A DNA stretch of 64,000 nucleotides, from NCBI GenBank assembly GCA_905221605.1, contig CAJNDS010000680.1, positions 499,204 to 563,203 of the forward strand, in the 5' to 3' direction. The DNA comes from Symbiodinium natans. Its lineage: Eukaryota > Sar > Dinophyceae > Suessiales > Symbiodiniaceae. Made by a program: the position numbers and the translations under genes. Positions 1-10,261 of the stretch are shown here, piece after piece; position 1 is the first letter of the stretch, and every line of letters begins with the position of its first letter. Under the pieces are notes generated by a model. The model ran no database searches. It saw nothing but the letters and a program-made list of their open reading frames with translations, and was not told the origin of the DNA.

Positions 1-299
1 GTTGGGGTGGGTGGCGCTGCAAACACAATGCTGGCATGATGGGTTTGGAAAGGATTCACATGGAGTTGCAAGCAAGCCTCTCGATTTTGGTGCTGTTTTT
101 GATTCTGATGTATTCGTTGTTGATCCTTCTATTTGTTTGACCCTTTCTATTCCTATCCCAAATGGGGGGGGGGGGGGTTATGACGACTCAGAGAGAACAC
201 ACCCCACCCGCCCCACCCCAGCAGCAAACTACGGCGTAAAACTCCGTCTGGACTGGCCTCGACCTGCAGCCGGCATTGCGACACTGATGCAGGGAGCCT

Positions 300-535
300 C
301 GGCATGAAAAGCATGGGGGGCTTTGAGGCTTTCTAGGGGGTTTTATGGCTCTTATAGGGCTTCTTGGGGCTTTGATGGGGTTTGTGGGGTTTTATAGGGT
401 TTATGGGGCATTAGGGTTGATATAGGGTTATGGCGTTTATGAGGGTTAAAGAGTCTATAGGTTTTATGGGGTTGATTTAGGGTTTCTGGGGCTTTGAAAG
501 GGTGATACAGGGCTTACGGGGTTTGTAGCCCCAAA
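300..535 (+). repeat. Degenerate G-rich GGGGTTT/GGGCTTT repeat
   Basis: The plus strand is a run of irregular units such as ggggcttt, ggggtttt and agggttta. It resembles decayed telomere-type repeat without a fixed 7-mer phase. Confidence 0.7.
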
Positions 536-866
536 GAACTACCACATACAGCTGTTCATGAACCCAAGGAATTGACCTATTCGAGGCCCATTCTCATTTT
601 TGCTGAGCACATTTGTTGTAGAAAACAAACTGATCCCCTGGCCTGTGGGTCGAACGAGCCACCGTGAAGCTTAAATATGTGGCACCATGGACAAGTGTTA
701 GACAATGAAAACCTTCTAGAGACACCGAAAAACAAGGTGCTTAAAATTGATAATCACAGCGGACCGCTAGACGATGAATAATGAATGTGCTAGTCGCAAT
801 CATAAAGCCAGATTTTGTTGCATCAACAAGTTGATGCTAGAATTACATTGACAACTTGTTGCTATA

Positions 867-919
867 CCCTAAACCCTAAACCCTAAACCCTAAACCCTAA
901 ACCCCAAACCCTAAACCCT
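867..919 (-). repeat. Interstitial telomere repeat (CCCTAAA)n
   Basis: About seven head-to-tail CCCTAAA units with one CCCCAAA variant. Confidence 0.95.
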
Positions 920-1048
920 TGTCCCAGGAACGTCAGCGACCACGCGTGACCTGCAGCCGGCTGCTGCGTCAAGAAGTGGTGCACCTCCAGCCTGCAGGGG
1001 CAGGGGTTTGATCAAACAAAAGGAGCCCATCTGGGTGCCCTCATAGCG

Positions 1049-1151
1049 GTTTAGGGTTTAGGGTTTAGGGTTTAGGGTTTAGGGTTTAGGGTTTAGGGTT
1101 TAGGGTTTAGGGTCTGGGGTTTAGGGTTTGGGGTTTAGGGTTTAGGGTTTT
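1049..1151 (+). repeat. Interstitial telomere repeat (TTTAGGG)n
   Basis: About fourteen TTTAGGG units with a few single-base variants, in the opposite orientation to the block 130 bases to the left. Confidence 0.95.
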
Positions 1152-1674
1152 AGGGCCCATATGCCTGATGTCTTTCTTCGACCAAAACAAGGAAGCCCCG
1201 TTGCCTCTGCTGTAGCCGCTGTGGCGAGAAGACTGGAGGTCGTACTGCCTCCCCTGCCTCAGTCTTCTTGTGGTCTTTGGAACATAGCCGCTTCTCAGAC
1301 CCTTTTGAACCCATGAAGGAAGGCACCGAGCTCCGGCCAGCTTCAGTCTGACGCTAAGTAGACGAAGCTTACCTGCTCAGATTCACGCCCTCTGTGCGTC
1401 ATCCGATGTAGTCGAAACCTGAAGCACAGGGTAGTTGGGGAATCGTCCCCTGCATGTCGCGCCCGTGATCTCTCGAAACCCATGGATCAATTCATGACAC
1501 CTGCCGTCCATCCAACAGGATCCGCGAGTCAGCCAGCCAAGCTGGCTTCTGAAGCGCCTGCACATGCATAGGCATGCTCGAGCTGAGCTGCGGAGAGACA
1601 GGTAAACAACCGAACAGGCAGAAGCTGATCCGAGAGGGATCTTCATGACTGGACCAGGCGGACCCCGGTAACAC

Positions 1675-1971
1675 CCACCAATATTTCAGAGAAACCCCAG
1701 CTGCAAGTCGCTCGTGCTTCACCCAAAAAACTGCTTCCAAGACCTCGTGGTCGTCCTCGCCAAGCTCCTGGCAGAAAGGACAAGCAGACGCTGCAACAAA
1801 ATGGCAGCTAGCAAGGAAAATAGGGGGGAGCGACGTGGAGAAACCTCTTCAAGACCCAAATGACTGCTATGATGGTTGTGTTGGAACTGCTCCGATGGTT
1901 TGGTTGGAGGCTTGGACCTCGGATTCCTCCTCCCAACAACTCGAGAATGCGCTCCTCGTGTGCCGGGTCCC
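1675..1971 (-). CDS. Unidentified protein, two exons with a CPFC motif
   Basis: Two minus-strand exons read as one protein. Exon 1918-1971 follows a CTGCAG acceptor and encodes DPAHEERILELLGGGIR. Exon 1675-1790 also follows a CAG acceptor and restores the phase (G plus CG), giving ASACPFCQELGEDDHE, then VLEAVFWVKHERLAAG and VSLKYWW before a GT donor. The CPFC pair could bind metal, but no full zinc-finger pattern is visible in these 57 residues. Neither a start nor a stop codon could be placed, so this is an internal part of a larger gene. I do not recognise the family. Matching phase across the intron is the main argument that it is real. Confidence 0.5.
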
Positions 1972-2929
1972 CTGCAGAGGGCCTCAGGACGGCACAGTGC
2001 CAAAAGCTCCGAAAAGCCAAATGCCGAGCTTGCCATGGCCATGATCGGGCAAAACCCAGGACACAGCATGACAGCATGGGCGTTCTTCGAACTTAGGGTC
2101 CCTTTGTACGAGGCGTCTTAGTCACGAAACCCATGATACAGCAATAAGGTGCCCATAGACAGTCGCCAAGTGACGGCCCCCTTGCTGTGGAAGCAGCAGA
2201 ACCCCCCTCAGGCAGCTGAAACTGAAGCATCCGGCTCCTGCTCAGCTAAGGCCAGTTGCAAGACGAGCTTACAAGCTACGTGACTCACACCAATCAGCCC
2301 TATCAGACCCTATCACTTCGCTACGGACAAACAAGGCGGGTGCAAGTAGCTAGTCAACGCACGGCTTCAACAAGACATTTCTCGATGAACCCTCGGCTCC
2401 CATGCGATGTCTCTCGGCTGTCGTTGTGAGGAGATGGTGGCGCAGAGCCGCCTGACCGTAGAACAAGGGGGTCAACGGCTTGGGGCTTGGGTGTTAGGGC
2501 CTGTTAGGGGGTTTTGGCGCTTCAGGGCTAAACAACCCTACTGCCAACACCCTAAACTCCGTCTAATGAGGCTGTTTGTTGCCCACAGCCGGCAATGCTC
2601 ATGACGGTCACCGCATCTCCCGGTTGCTGCAGGCACTTCCCACAAGACCTCACTTCCAACTCTATCCAGAAAGTGATACAAAGCACAGACGCCTTCCCCT
2701 GGGTGGGTCCAGAAGCCCCTGCTGGGACCTAGGGGCCGCTGACTTCACTACGCGCTTGATTCGACCCACCCGGCCTTCCAAGGCCATCCTGGTCTCGTCG
2801 GACCCCTCTTGTACAGCGGGCAGCAAGCCTTTGTGACGGACTGGACATCTGCAAAGGTTAAGTTGAGTTGAAACCCCCAAGCCCTCCTTGCCCTAAACCC
2901 TAGGAGGGGCAGGACAAGATCCCCTAGAG

Positions 2930-3870
2930 GATGGTGAGAGAAAGACTCGCCGAGCCACCTGACGAGCTTTCTGAAAGCAATGCAAGGGAGCGCTCCGAAC
3001 GGGAGATGGAGATAACTTCTGCCGACCTGTCATGGTCATCATTCTCCAAAGCACGCGACTGCCTCCTAGACTCTACTAAGGGGGATGCGGAAGGAGGCTC
3101 ACCAGCACAGCAGCTGCGAAAAAGCTCTGCCTATCGGACGTGATCGCCAACGATGGCGCGCTGCCAGCATGGCGGTCCTGGCGGGCAGCTGCGAAACCAG
3201 GAGCCACAACCGCCATTTCATGCGCGGCCCGAAGCATCTCGACGCGTCACGTAGGCACGTCCCGATTCCAAGCCTGCTGCCTTCCGCAGTGGCCATGAAA
3301 AAGTCACAGTGTCACACCCCGAGGCCCCCTGGGTCTCCACAGACTCCCCCTTTTCCCTTTTTCCCTCTTTCCCAGCCGCAGCGAAGCGGCTCTGACTCTT
3401 GAATGGCTTCATGTGGCCGATGCAAAACACACGGCAAAAAAACAAGCATCTACGCCATGCAATTTTATACCTTCTGCTGATTCTGCCAGTAGCGGTCCGG
3501 GGTTGGCGGTGGCGAACTCCGCCGCAGCAGCCCGAGGCCCTCCGGATGCAAAGCGCGGAGCAGCGCCGGATCCTCAGCCATCAGAGTCCCGGACGGACTG
3601 AAGCGATCGCGGCTGTCACTGCTATCACTGGACTCTTTGCGCTTGCTTTGGCCATCTGTTCCCGCTCACGATCAGTGTCCTTACAACGGCGACCAGTGGC
3701 TGCAAGCCCTAACCCTATACCCCAAACCCTAAACCCTAAACCCCAGTGGCTGCCAGGGCGCCGAATTGGAGTGCCCAACTAGGATCTGCCCCGAGCGCAG
3801 GGACGCGGAGCCCAGGGATATGTTGGACGAGGTCTGCGAGGACCTGCTCCATCTTCAGCGACACGCTGTG
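2930..3870 (-). CDS. Unidentified Ser/Arg-rich protein, partial exons
   Basis: The best exon is 3471-3655: a minus-strand frame that begins SKRKESSDSSDSRDRFSP, continues GTLMAEDPALLRALHPEG and LGLLRRSSPPPTPDRY, ends WQNQQK and stops at a clean GTATAA donor. Flanking minus-strand frames have a similar charged, serine-rich make-up: about 3785-3868 (LKMEQVLADLVQHIPG), 3335-3400 (FAAAGKEGKREKGESVETQ) and 2930-3110 (SAEVISISRSERSLALLSES). Composition resembles RS-type splicing or nuclear proteins, but no RNA-recognition motif is visible, so function stays open. It lies just 3' of the RING-H2 exons on the same strand and could be the C-terminal part of that gene. Outer boundaries are approximate, and only the donor at 3471 is precise. 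Confidence 0.42.
3711..3746 (-). repeat. Short telomere-like block
   Basis: Four to five CCCTAAA-type units (accccaaaccctaaacccta), inside the intron 5' of the Ser/Arg-rich exon. Confidence 0.85.
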
Positions 3871-4511
3871 GGAACAAAAAAGACTTAGAATGAGAGGCCG
3901 ACAGAGTCTCAGCAAAGAGATCGGGAAAACACGGTAGTTAACCAGTTAACTTCGTGCGACGACTCTCACTGGCGCATCTGTGCCCTGAACGTTGTTGACC
4001 CTTATGTTGTTGACCATTCGCTAGGGCCGTTACTGTAGGGCAGAGGGACCTTCTAGCCAAGACGTTTGAGTAAGAGCAGGACTGAAGATGATGGCTGAAG
4101 AAGCGAACTGGTTGTGATTGAATTTTTGTTTTGACAGCGACTGACAAATTGATCCTTTGTTTGATCGGTTAATCATGTTGAAAGTAGAATTCGTGCTCTC
4201 TGTGTACGGCGATCCCATTCCCAACTCGCGCGAATCAGCTATGGAATTGCACAAGCCTCTCTCTGCTCGGCAACTAGATAACCCCTGCACCCCACCTGCC
4301 CAGAGAGCGTTGAGAGGCACTGTTCCTGTGGGGAAGGCACTCAGAGTCGCGTCACTGCTGCGGTACAATGATCTGGGGAACAAGTGGATCGCTTTGCCCG
4401 CAACATCAGAGGAAGGCAATGACTTCCAAGCGTTCGCCACTGCACCGCATTCGACATCATTCGGCAAAGCACCCTTGAAATTGCGGGAGGGTGTCCCCGA
4501 GTGCCCCCAGC

Positions 4512-4811
4512 CTGCCGCAGAGCTTGAGGTCATTCTTGCACAAGGGGCAAGAGGATGCCTTGACAAACCACCTGAACGCAAGCAGTGCCTTTGTGCAGTT
4601 GATACTGCCTCTGCGGAGATTCTCAGATAGGGCTGCCGAGGTGCATGTCAATGCACTTTGCATGAAAGATGTGTGTGCAATCTAGAACTCGGCAGATGTC
4701 CACGCCGATTTGGAAGACCTGCAGAGTCAAGGGTGATGTCGCAAGCCCACCGTGAGTCCCTTCTTCATAAAAAAGGACGGAGGCCTCACGGCAGATTGCA
4801 CAGCTGTCCAC
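4512..4811 (-). CDS. RING-H2 zinc-finger protein (probable E3 ubiquitin ligase), partial
   Basis: Three exons spell a complete RING-H2 domain. Exon 4785-4811 gives VDSCAICRE and ends at a GC donor. Exon 4645-4718 gives VFQIGVDICRVLDC followed by THIFHAKCIDM, also with a GC donor. Exon 4512-4571 completes WFVKASSCPLCKNDL. The ligands follow the RING-H2 order C-x2-C, C-x-H-x2-H-x2-C, C-x2-C. The stretch CIDMWFVK agrees with the usual CIDxWL spacing, and phases match at both junctions. RING-H2 domains of this kind recruit ubiquitin-loaded E2 enzymes. No transmembrane segment is visible in the assigned exons. Start and stop were not found; the Ser/Arg-rich exons at 2.9-3.9 kb may belong to the same transcript, and a possible zinc-binding exon lies upstream at 5.7 kb. 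Confidence 0.72.
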
Positions 4812-5624
4812 CTGGCTCGCCTGGCTACCATTCCAAAGGACGAGCTCACCTCAGACGACGCACGGCGATCCGCCAAGACTTAGCCCAGCAAGCTGAAGAA
4901 CAATCCAAGGCACTTTTCTTCACGATCCCTTCGCACATTATGCCTCCACGCCTCTGCACAGGTCGGTTGGAAACCATGCAACAGCTGAGGGACGGCAGCG
5001 GAGCGCTGGCTGTGGCATGCTGTGGCAACGTCTACTTATCACAGGGACACTTCTTCGAAATTGAGTCAGCGGACGCGCGGCATCGACAAAATCACACACA
5101 CAAAGTAGCCTAGCCTCATGGTGACTCTGCGAAGGTCGGCGGCAGATGAGCCGCACCGCGACAGGGACAGTTGGCCGTATGGCAGCGGCAATTATCAACA
5201 GTGAAGTTTAGATGGCTGAGTCCATGCCTGTGCGACGCGGCTGGGTCAGGCCCAGAGGGTCGTCAGCTGTTTGGGATGAGGTGCATCTCTGTGAAACTGT
5301 ACTTACAATGTGAGTTGAGCCAATGCGGATGCGAACAGGCACGTTGTCAAAGCAGCTTATTGGGCGCTGTAGGAGCTTGAAGGTGGAGAGCGGAAATATC
5401 TTTGTGGCAAGCCATTTGGAGCTTTGCAAAGGGACACACATGCGCGGATGGCATCTTTTCGCTAAACACGAATCGGATCTGCGATGCCATGGCGTCCGAC
5501 CACCGTTCACTGCCACTCACCGCGCATGCCTCGAAGCTATGCCATATTACCATGTTGCACCATAGCGACATGCCCCGTACCTCCTCCTCCTTCCTCCTAC
5601 TCCTCCTCCTCCCAATCCACAACG

Positions 5625-5738
5625 ACATCCAGCAAGCCGCCTCAACTTCTGGATCTGCTCTCCGCAATGCGGACATGCTAAGGCCTTCGACGCGGGCATC
5701 TCTTGCAAAGATGCTGCTCCACCCACACCGGACGCAAT
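5625..5738 (-). CDS. Possible zinc-binding exon (CPHC)
   Basis: After a TACAG acceptor at 5739 the minus strand reads IASGVGGAASLQEMPASK, then ALACPHCGEQIQKLRR. The CPHC pair and nearby GCRCG suggest a treble-clef or RING-like zinc site, but a second ligand pair is not clear. It sits 5' of the RING-H2 exons on the same strand and may be an upstream exon of that gene. The 3' boundary is not defined. Confidence 0.3.
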
Positions 5739-6840
5739 CTGTATGTAAGCAATGCAAGTAACTTGAAAAACCCACGCACGCCCCTGCTTTTCAAAAAGAA
5801 CACCAAGCCTGGGGTTGCTCCATCAGCTCACTGGCAACGCAGTAGTAGCAAAATACCTCAGAGAGACGGAAGAGACTTACCTTCAAACCGTTTCGTACCT
5901 TCTTTGCTTCTTTTCATCCGCTGCTCTTTTGCGTCTTTCTTGCAGGATCGAAGCCTACTTGAAGCCCTTGCAGAATGAATGCGATGTCGATGTCCAAGCT
6001 GAGGGCATACCCCTGCAGTTCACTAGCATCCCGATGCCCCGCACCATGAGCCGAGGATCGTGATTGCAGTTTGTTCGCGTCGGCACCGTCATCGGCGAAG
6101 CTCCGCCTCGGAGCCACGTGGGAGAGGAAAGCAGAGGACGGCGACATGAACGCCTTTTGTGTTGTCCAACTTCAAACCAACCCAAGGTTGGGCATATCAA
6201 CTTCGTGCAAGCTCGAGAGCAGACCTTTAAACACACCCCGAGCTTCGCACAGAATCCACAGCAAAGCTCGGCCCTTGCCGCATCCGCGTGTGCTGCCTCT
6301 GCACTGGACTTCCGCAAGTATGATCCCAAGATGCATCAGGCGAAAGCACTGGAGCAAGCGGAGCCTTTGGCAGGAGCCGCCTGCATCGGAAGCTGTGGCA
6401 CAGGGGGATGAAATGTAAGTCCAGCATCTTCAACATGCAGCACGATGCGCAGTTCCTGTCAAATGCTAGCCCCAGGGTGTTGCAACTCGCTCCAGCTCAC
6501 TGTGGCCTTGCTAAGGATCGGCGCAGACGGGACAAATTGACCAGCGGCATGACCTGCAGATCAGGTGACATCCATTGAGTTCCGGGAATGTGTTGTCAAG
6601 ACCTCGGATTCTTCCAGGCGCCACGCAGTCAGAAGGAACTCAGAAAGCCCGTTCCTTGTCGAGAGCTTAAGGCTTCCCTACATCCCAAGCGTGCAGGCAA
6701 TACGCTGAGATTCCATCCAAATCATGACACGATTCATGTACTCAAAGGCAACCTGCCGAGCAAGCTGAACCCCTTTTTGCAAAAAAAACAAAAAAGACAA
6801 CACAAATCGTTCCAATTCCCAAAGCAGGGGCACCCTCATG

Positions 6841-6911
6841 CACGCTCCAAAATACTAGAATCCTTACGATAGGAATCCGAAAGAGGGCACCCCTGTTGTT
6901 GGAAACCCCCG
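6841..6911 (+). mobile_element. MITE-like fragment of the TATTTTCGGAAACCCCC family
   Basis: The stretch from aatactagaatccttacgat through gcacccctgttgttggaaac resembles the elements at 16.5 and 15.5 kb: an aatccttNNgataggaa core, then ggNNcccctNNtNttgg and aaaccccc. Only one end is recognisable, so it is a truncated or diverged copy. Confidence 0.45.
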
Positions 6912-7317
6912 TGTGCCGAGCCCTTGCTCTGCTTAGTATCTTAGAGCCCGTCAACCTAGCAGTCCCTGAGCATCTGCCTGTCGACGAGCTTTTGGATCGA
7001 TGTGTACCTGTTCAGCTCGCAGCTCGAACCTTCTCGAACCACTACTTCCAGGAGCAAATCTACCCCCCACCCCCCCGCACACTGCCAAAACACAACCGGG
7101 CCGTGCGCCATCCGAATGCCAAGAAGTCTGTCGCGCAGCTCGCTGCATTCACCATGCCTACAGGCCCATTAGAGGTCTCCAGCTAGGCATGAAACCGCAA
7201 GGGCTGACAGCCCGTTGCCCGGCCTCAGGAAAAGCACGAAATTCCAAACTACTAGGATGGAATGTAAAGCCGTTGCTCGAGGAAGTAGGCGTCGAAGCCT
7301 GGGTAGAGCACGGTAGG

Positions 7318-7415
7318 ACCCTAAACCCTGAACCCTAAACCCCAAACCCCAAACCCTAAACCCTAAACCCTAAACCCTAAACCCTAAACCCTAAACCCTA
7401 AACCCTAAACCCTAG
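7318..7415 (-). repeat. Interstitial telomere repeat (CCCTAAA)n
   Basis: About thirteen CCCTAAA-type units with CCCCAAA and CCCTGAA variants at the left end. Confidence 0.95.
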
Positions 7416-7474
7416 ACCCAACTCCACACGAAGCAAGGCCCGGGTGCCAGACAAATTCCACAGCCGTTGCGGGA

Positions 7475-8586
7475 ATGAGTCCTGTCAGGTTCACTGCCTG
7501 TGGCCCCGCCTTCGGTGCGGTAGTACTGTGGCACCAGAACTCTGCCTTCCCTCCCGCAACCGGGCTGCGAAGTCCGGGTGAGCACGCGGCGTTTGGATCA
7601 AAAAGTTGCCGGGGGGGGGGGGGGGGAGGAACAGTTGAAGGGCAACTCGTCCCCGACACAGCGCTCCGTCTTCGAAGACGAGAAGGCGCGGACAGGGCAA
7701 TCCAGACCAAGACGCTCTCGGTGGCGTCTTGGTCATACCGTGCGCACCCAAAACCATTCCTAGCCCCTAACCCTAAACCCTCAACCCTCAACCCTATAAA
7801 CCCTCAACCCCAAACCCTAAACCCTAAACCCTGAACCCTAAACCCTAAACCCTAAACCCATCCCAAGCCCATGAAAACCGGCCTCTGGAGAATGAAGCCT
7901 TAAAACCTCTTCGTCTCCCTTCGCATGCGTCTGGATAGGTGAGAGGGAGGAAATTGCATGCTCCATAAAGAGCCCTCACAGACCAGGCCTACGTCAGGGA
8001 TTAGGGTTTAAGGATGAGGGTTTAGGGTTTAGGCTCAACACTTACTGTAATACTGGTTTCTGGCCGCTCCATGGCCAATTCGGGCAGGCTCGGATTGCGA
8101 GCTAGCCAACTACTGCACGCCACCTCCGGGACGTCCAAGTGCTGCCAGATATCCTCGTATGTCACGCTTGAGCTATGTTGCGCCACGCTTGATCAGCAAA
8201 ACGCTCAGCGACTACGAAGTTTCCATACTGCACAACTCCTGAAGTCGCGCTGACAGCCACGGGAAGATGACCTGTGTAGTCAGTGCAATCCCAGCATGAG
8301 ACCTTGGCCTGTGCTTTGCCATCGGCCCGACTTGGCATCAGACCCAAAGCACCAGGAAGCCAATGCGCTGCACGTGAGTCAAAGGCTGCACATGCCCTCC
8401 ACAAAGGGTTTGCTTTGGGGAAGTGCACTTAGTGCACTCTTGGTTTCACTGCCGCTTGCTGATGCTGAGTGTGGATTTGCCACGGCCTTTTGGGCTTACG
8501 CGAGCATGGCGCACGTTCTGCAAGCGTCCACCGGGCCTAGGCCAAGAAGGCAGAGCGAGGCGCAAGAAAACAGAGACCTGTTGGCC
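7475..8586 (-). CDS. Cold-shock-domain-like protein, partial
   Basis: Three separated minus-strand segments follow the order of a cold-shock domain (CSD). Segment 8536-8586, after a CTACAG acceptor, reads GQQVSVFLRLALP, comparable to the RNP2 strand (VFVHxSALP) of CSDs. Segment 7628-7679 reads TERCVGDELPFNCS, the usual VGDExxF turn. Segment about 7475-7548 reads TTAPKAGPQAVNLTGL, comparable to the C-terminal GxPQAxNV strand. CSDs bind single-stranded RNA or DNA. An RNP1 (GYGFI) exon for this copy was not found, and an intervening frame (8165-8250, GVVQYGNFVVAERFADQAW) ends in TGA, so two transcripts or a decayed module are possible. Recognition rests on comparison with the better CSD modules in this window. 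Confidence 0.35.
7765..7862 (-). repeat. Interstitial telomere repeat, mixed CCCTAAA/CCCTCAA
   Basis: Block of CCCTAAA units interleaved with CCCTCAA and CCCTATAAA variants. Confidence 0.92.
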
Positions 8587-8714
8587 CTGTAGTGTCCCAG
8601 ACACATCTGCGCTCAGTATGCGCACCATGCGGTACAGTCACATGCAGACTCTTCCGGAATAAAGGTCTTTTGACACCGCTCGTTCAGGCTTGCTGAGGCA
8701 GCCGCGTGGGCTCG

Positions 8715-8915
8715 TCAATCCAAATTGTGTACCTTGCCCCCCCCTGTCCATCCCTTTATCACGTTAGCCGGAGTAGTGACGACATCTCTCTGCCTCCACA
8801 GAGTGGCTTTCAGGAGCAGGTCGAGCTCTGGGACGAAGGGCTCTAGTGACCTCCGTGGGTGCCAGTTGTCTCCACATGTCAACCCCGAAGCCACAATCTC
8901 ACGGAGTCCGGCCAT
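8715..8915 (-). CDS. Unidentified exon
   Basis: A 66-codon minus-strand frame reads MAGLREIVASGLTCGDNW then LEPFVPELDLLLKATLW and RQRDVVTTPANVIKGW before a stop. It has protein-like composition but no recognised domain. It sits 5' of the CSD-like fragment on the same strand; the Met may be internal. Confidence 0.25.
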   Translation of the reverse strand: MAGLREIVASGLTCGDNWHPRRSLEPFVPELDLLLKATLWRQRDVVTTPANVIKGWTGGGKVHNLD

Positions 8916-10204
8916 TGCAACGCCGTGGCTTCGAGCAGCTGCTGCCTACGATGTGGAAGGAAAGGCTGGCGGCAGTGAATTTCCGCCACCTGTAGATTTT
9001 GAACATGCAGCACATGCATGTCGCCTCAGAATGGAGGTGATCTCGCCATCCAACCGCCTTCAAAGGCTTTCCCGCATGAGGACCAAAGAACCCAGCAGAC
9101 TTCAGTCACTCTGAGGTTGATACCGTGCATCTAGCTGATTCACTCGCAGCACCTGATAGCAGTGGCGAGGGCGAGGGTGGTGAGTGATGTGTGAAGCTGT
9201 GCGTCCTGGGCGTTTATGGCGGGACTGCAACGCACAGTGTGCAGGTGCACTGCGCGAGGTGCAGGCCTGGACGCTGCATGGATGTCGTGCACTAGAGCTT
9301 CGCGGGTGTGTGCGTCTGCTAGAGGCAGGAACCGAAAGCCAACCCTTCCAAGGAAAAGTGTCCAGCCCTTGCGCAGACACTAAATAATGCCCAAACAGCA
9401 TGGCAATCTGGCTTCCGCATTGCCGCCGAGGGTCGCTTGCCATGTGCTTTAGCTTCAGCAGACCTCCTGGAACCCCAAGGGAGGGACACGAGAGTCTCTT
9501 CTGAGGGAGATGCTGAACACTTTAGCATGTTCCCGCTGTCACTCGTCTGCTCTCACTCGTTGCCGCACCTCTTCTTCTCCAAAACCCACACACAGACGCA
9601 CGTACACACGCTGGCTTCTCCCCCCGATTGCATGGCTGCGCAGGCCCGCTGCCTTTCCATCCGGGGGCGAAGATTTCTCCAATTGTATTACATGAATCAC
9701 AAGAAGGTTGATTTCAAGATGACCCTGAGCTGGCCAAGCATCTCGGGTCATCTCTGCTGACCCAAAGACCAGATCCCCCCCCTCCCAACATCTCCGCAAG
9801 CCCGCCCGGCAACTTTGGTGCTGCAACAAAGGTGCACCTGCGATCGAGCCATGGACAGGACAAGACATCACCCACCCCTGGCAAAGCAAAGGGTACGAAT
9901 GATTCAAAAGGGTTACAAGCTTCATGAAATTCTGCGCAACGAATTACAGGCTCCATGTCCTTATGCGCTCTGATTGGGTGCACTCCCGCTTGTCGGCTAC
10001 TGCATCGGGTTTGGCGTGGCTCCGGAGAACTATTATGGGCTGCAGGACTGCAGATGACTTGAAAAGTGGTGAGATGTGGTGAGTTCCCCAATGCCAGCCT
10101 CAGCTTCTTCGCCTCTTTGGCGCAAGAAGAGTCGAGGCTCAAAAATCGAACAGAAGAGCAGTGGGCCCGCTTTGCAGATGCGCATTGGAGTAGACTGAGT
10201 TGAG

Positions 10205-10230
10205 TCTCTCTCTCTCTCTCTCTCTCTCGC
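10205..10230. repeat. (TC)n microsatellite
   Basis: Uninterrupted tctctc run of about 25 bases, then unique sequence. Confidence 0.9.
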
Positions 10231-10261
10231 ACATTCGCTTCCCCTCCCACATCCCTGTCTT

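Larger units (their letters stand above)
1..1670. other. No gene recognised; G-rich and telomere-like DNA
   Basis: I see no supported exon here. The open frame over bases 2-307 runs into a poly-G tract and matches no family I know. The stretch holds a degenerate G-rich tract and two blocks of telomere repeat, listed separately. Bases 1380-1650 are open on the minus strand and may be intron or the 3' part of the gene at 1.7-2.0 kb. Confidence 0.4.
5740..7460. other. No firmly supported exon
   Basis: Both strands have short open frames (for example 5955-6010 minus, GYALSLDIDIAFILQGLQ) but none reaches a recognisable family. Bases 6841-6911 hold a MITE-like fragment and 7318-7413 a telomere block, listed separately. 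Confidence 0.35.

Noticed and set aside
867-1151. A true chromosome end
   Set aside because: Telomere repeats here are short, in both orientations, and recur throughout 64 kb between coding exons, so they are interstitial.
3399-3782. 127-codon plus-strand frame with hydrophobic segments
   Set aside because: It is antisense to the KRKESSDSSDSRDRF exon, which has a clean GT donor and biased composition.
4158-4630. 157-codon plus-strand frame over the RING region
   Set aside because: It overlaps the RING-H2 exons in antisense, contains no motif, and the minus-strand zinc ligands with correct spacing are far stronger evidence.
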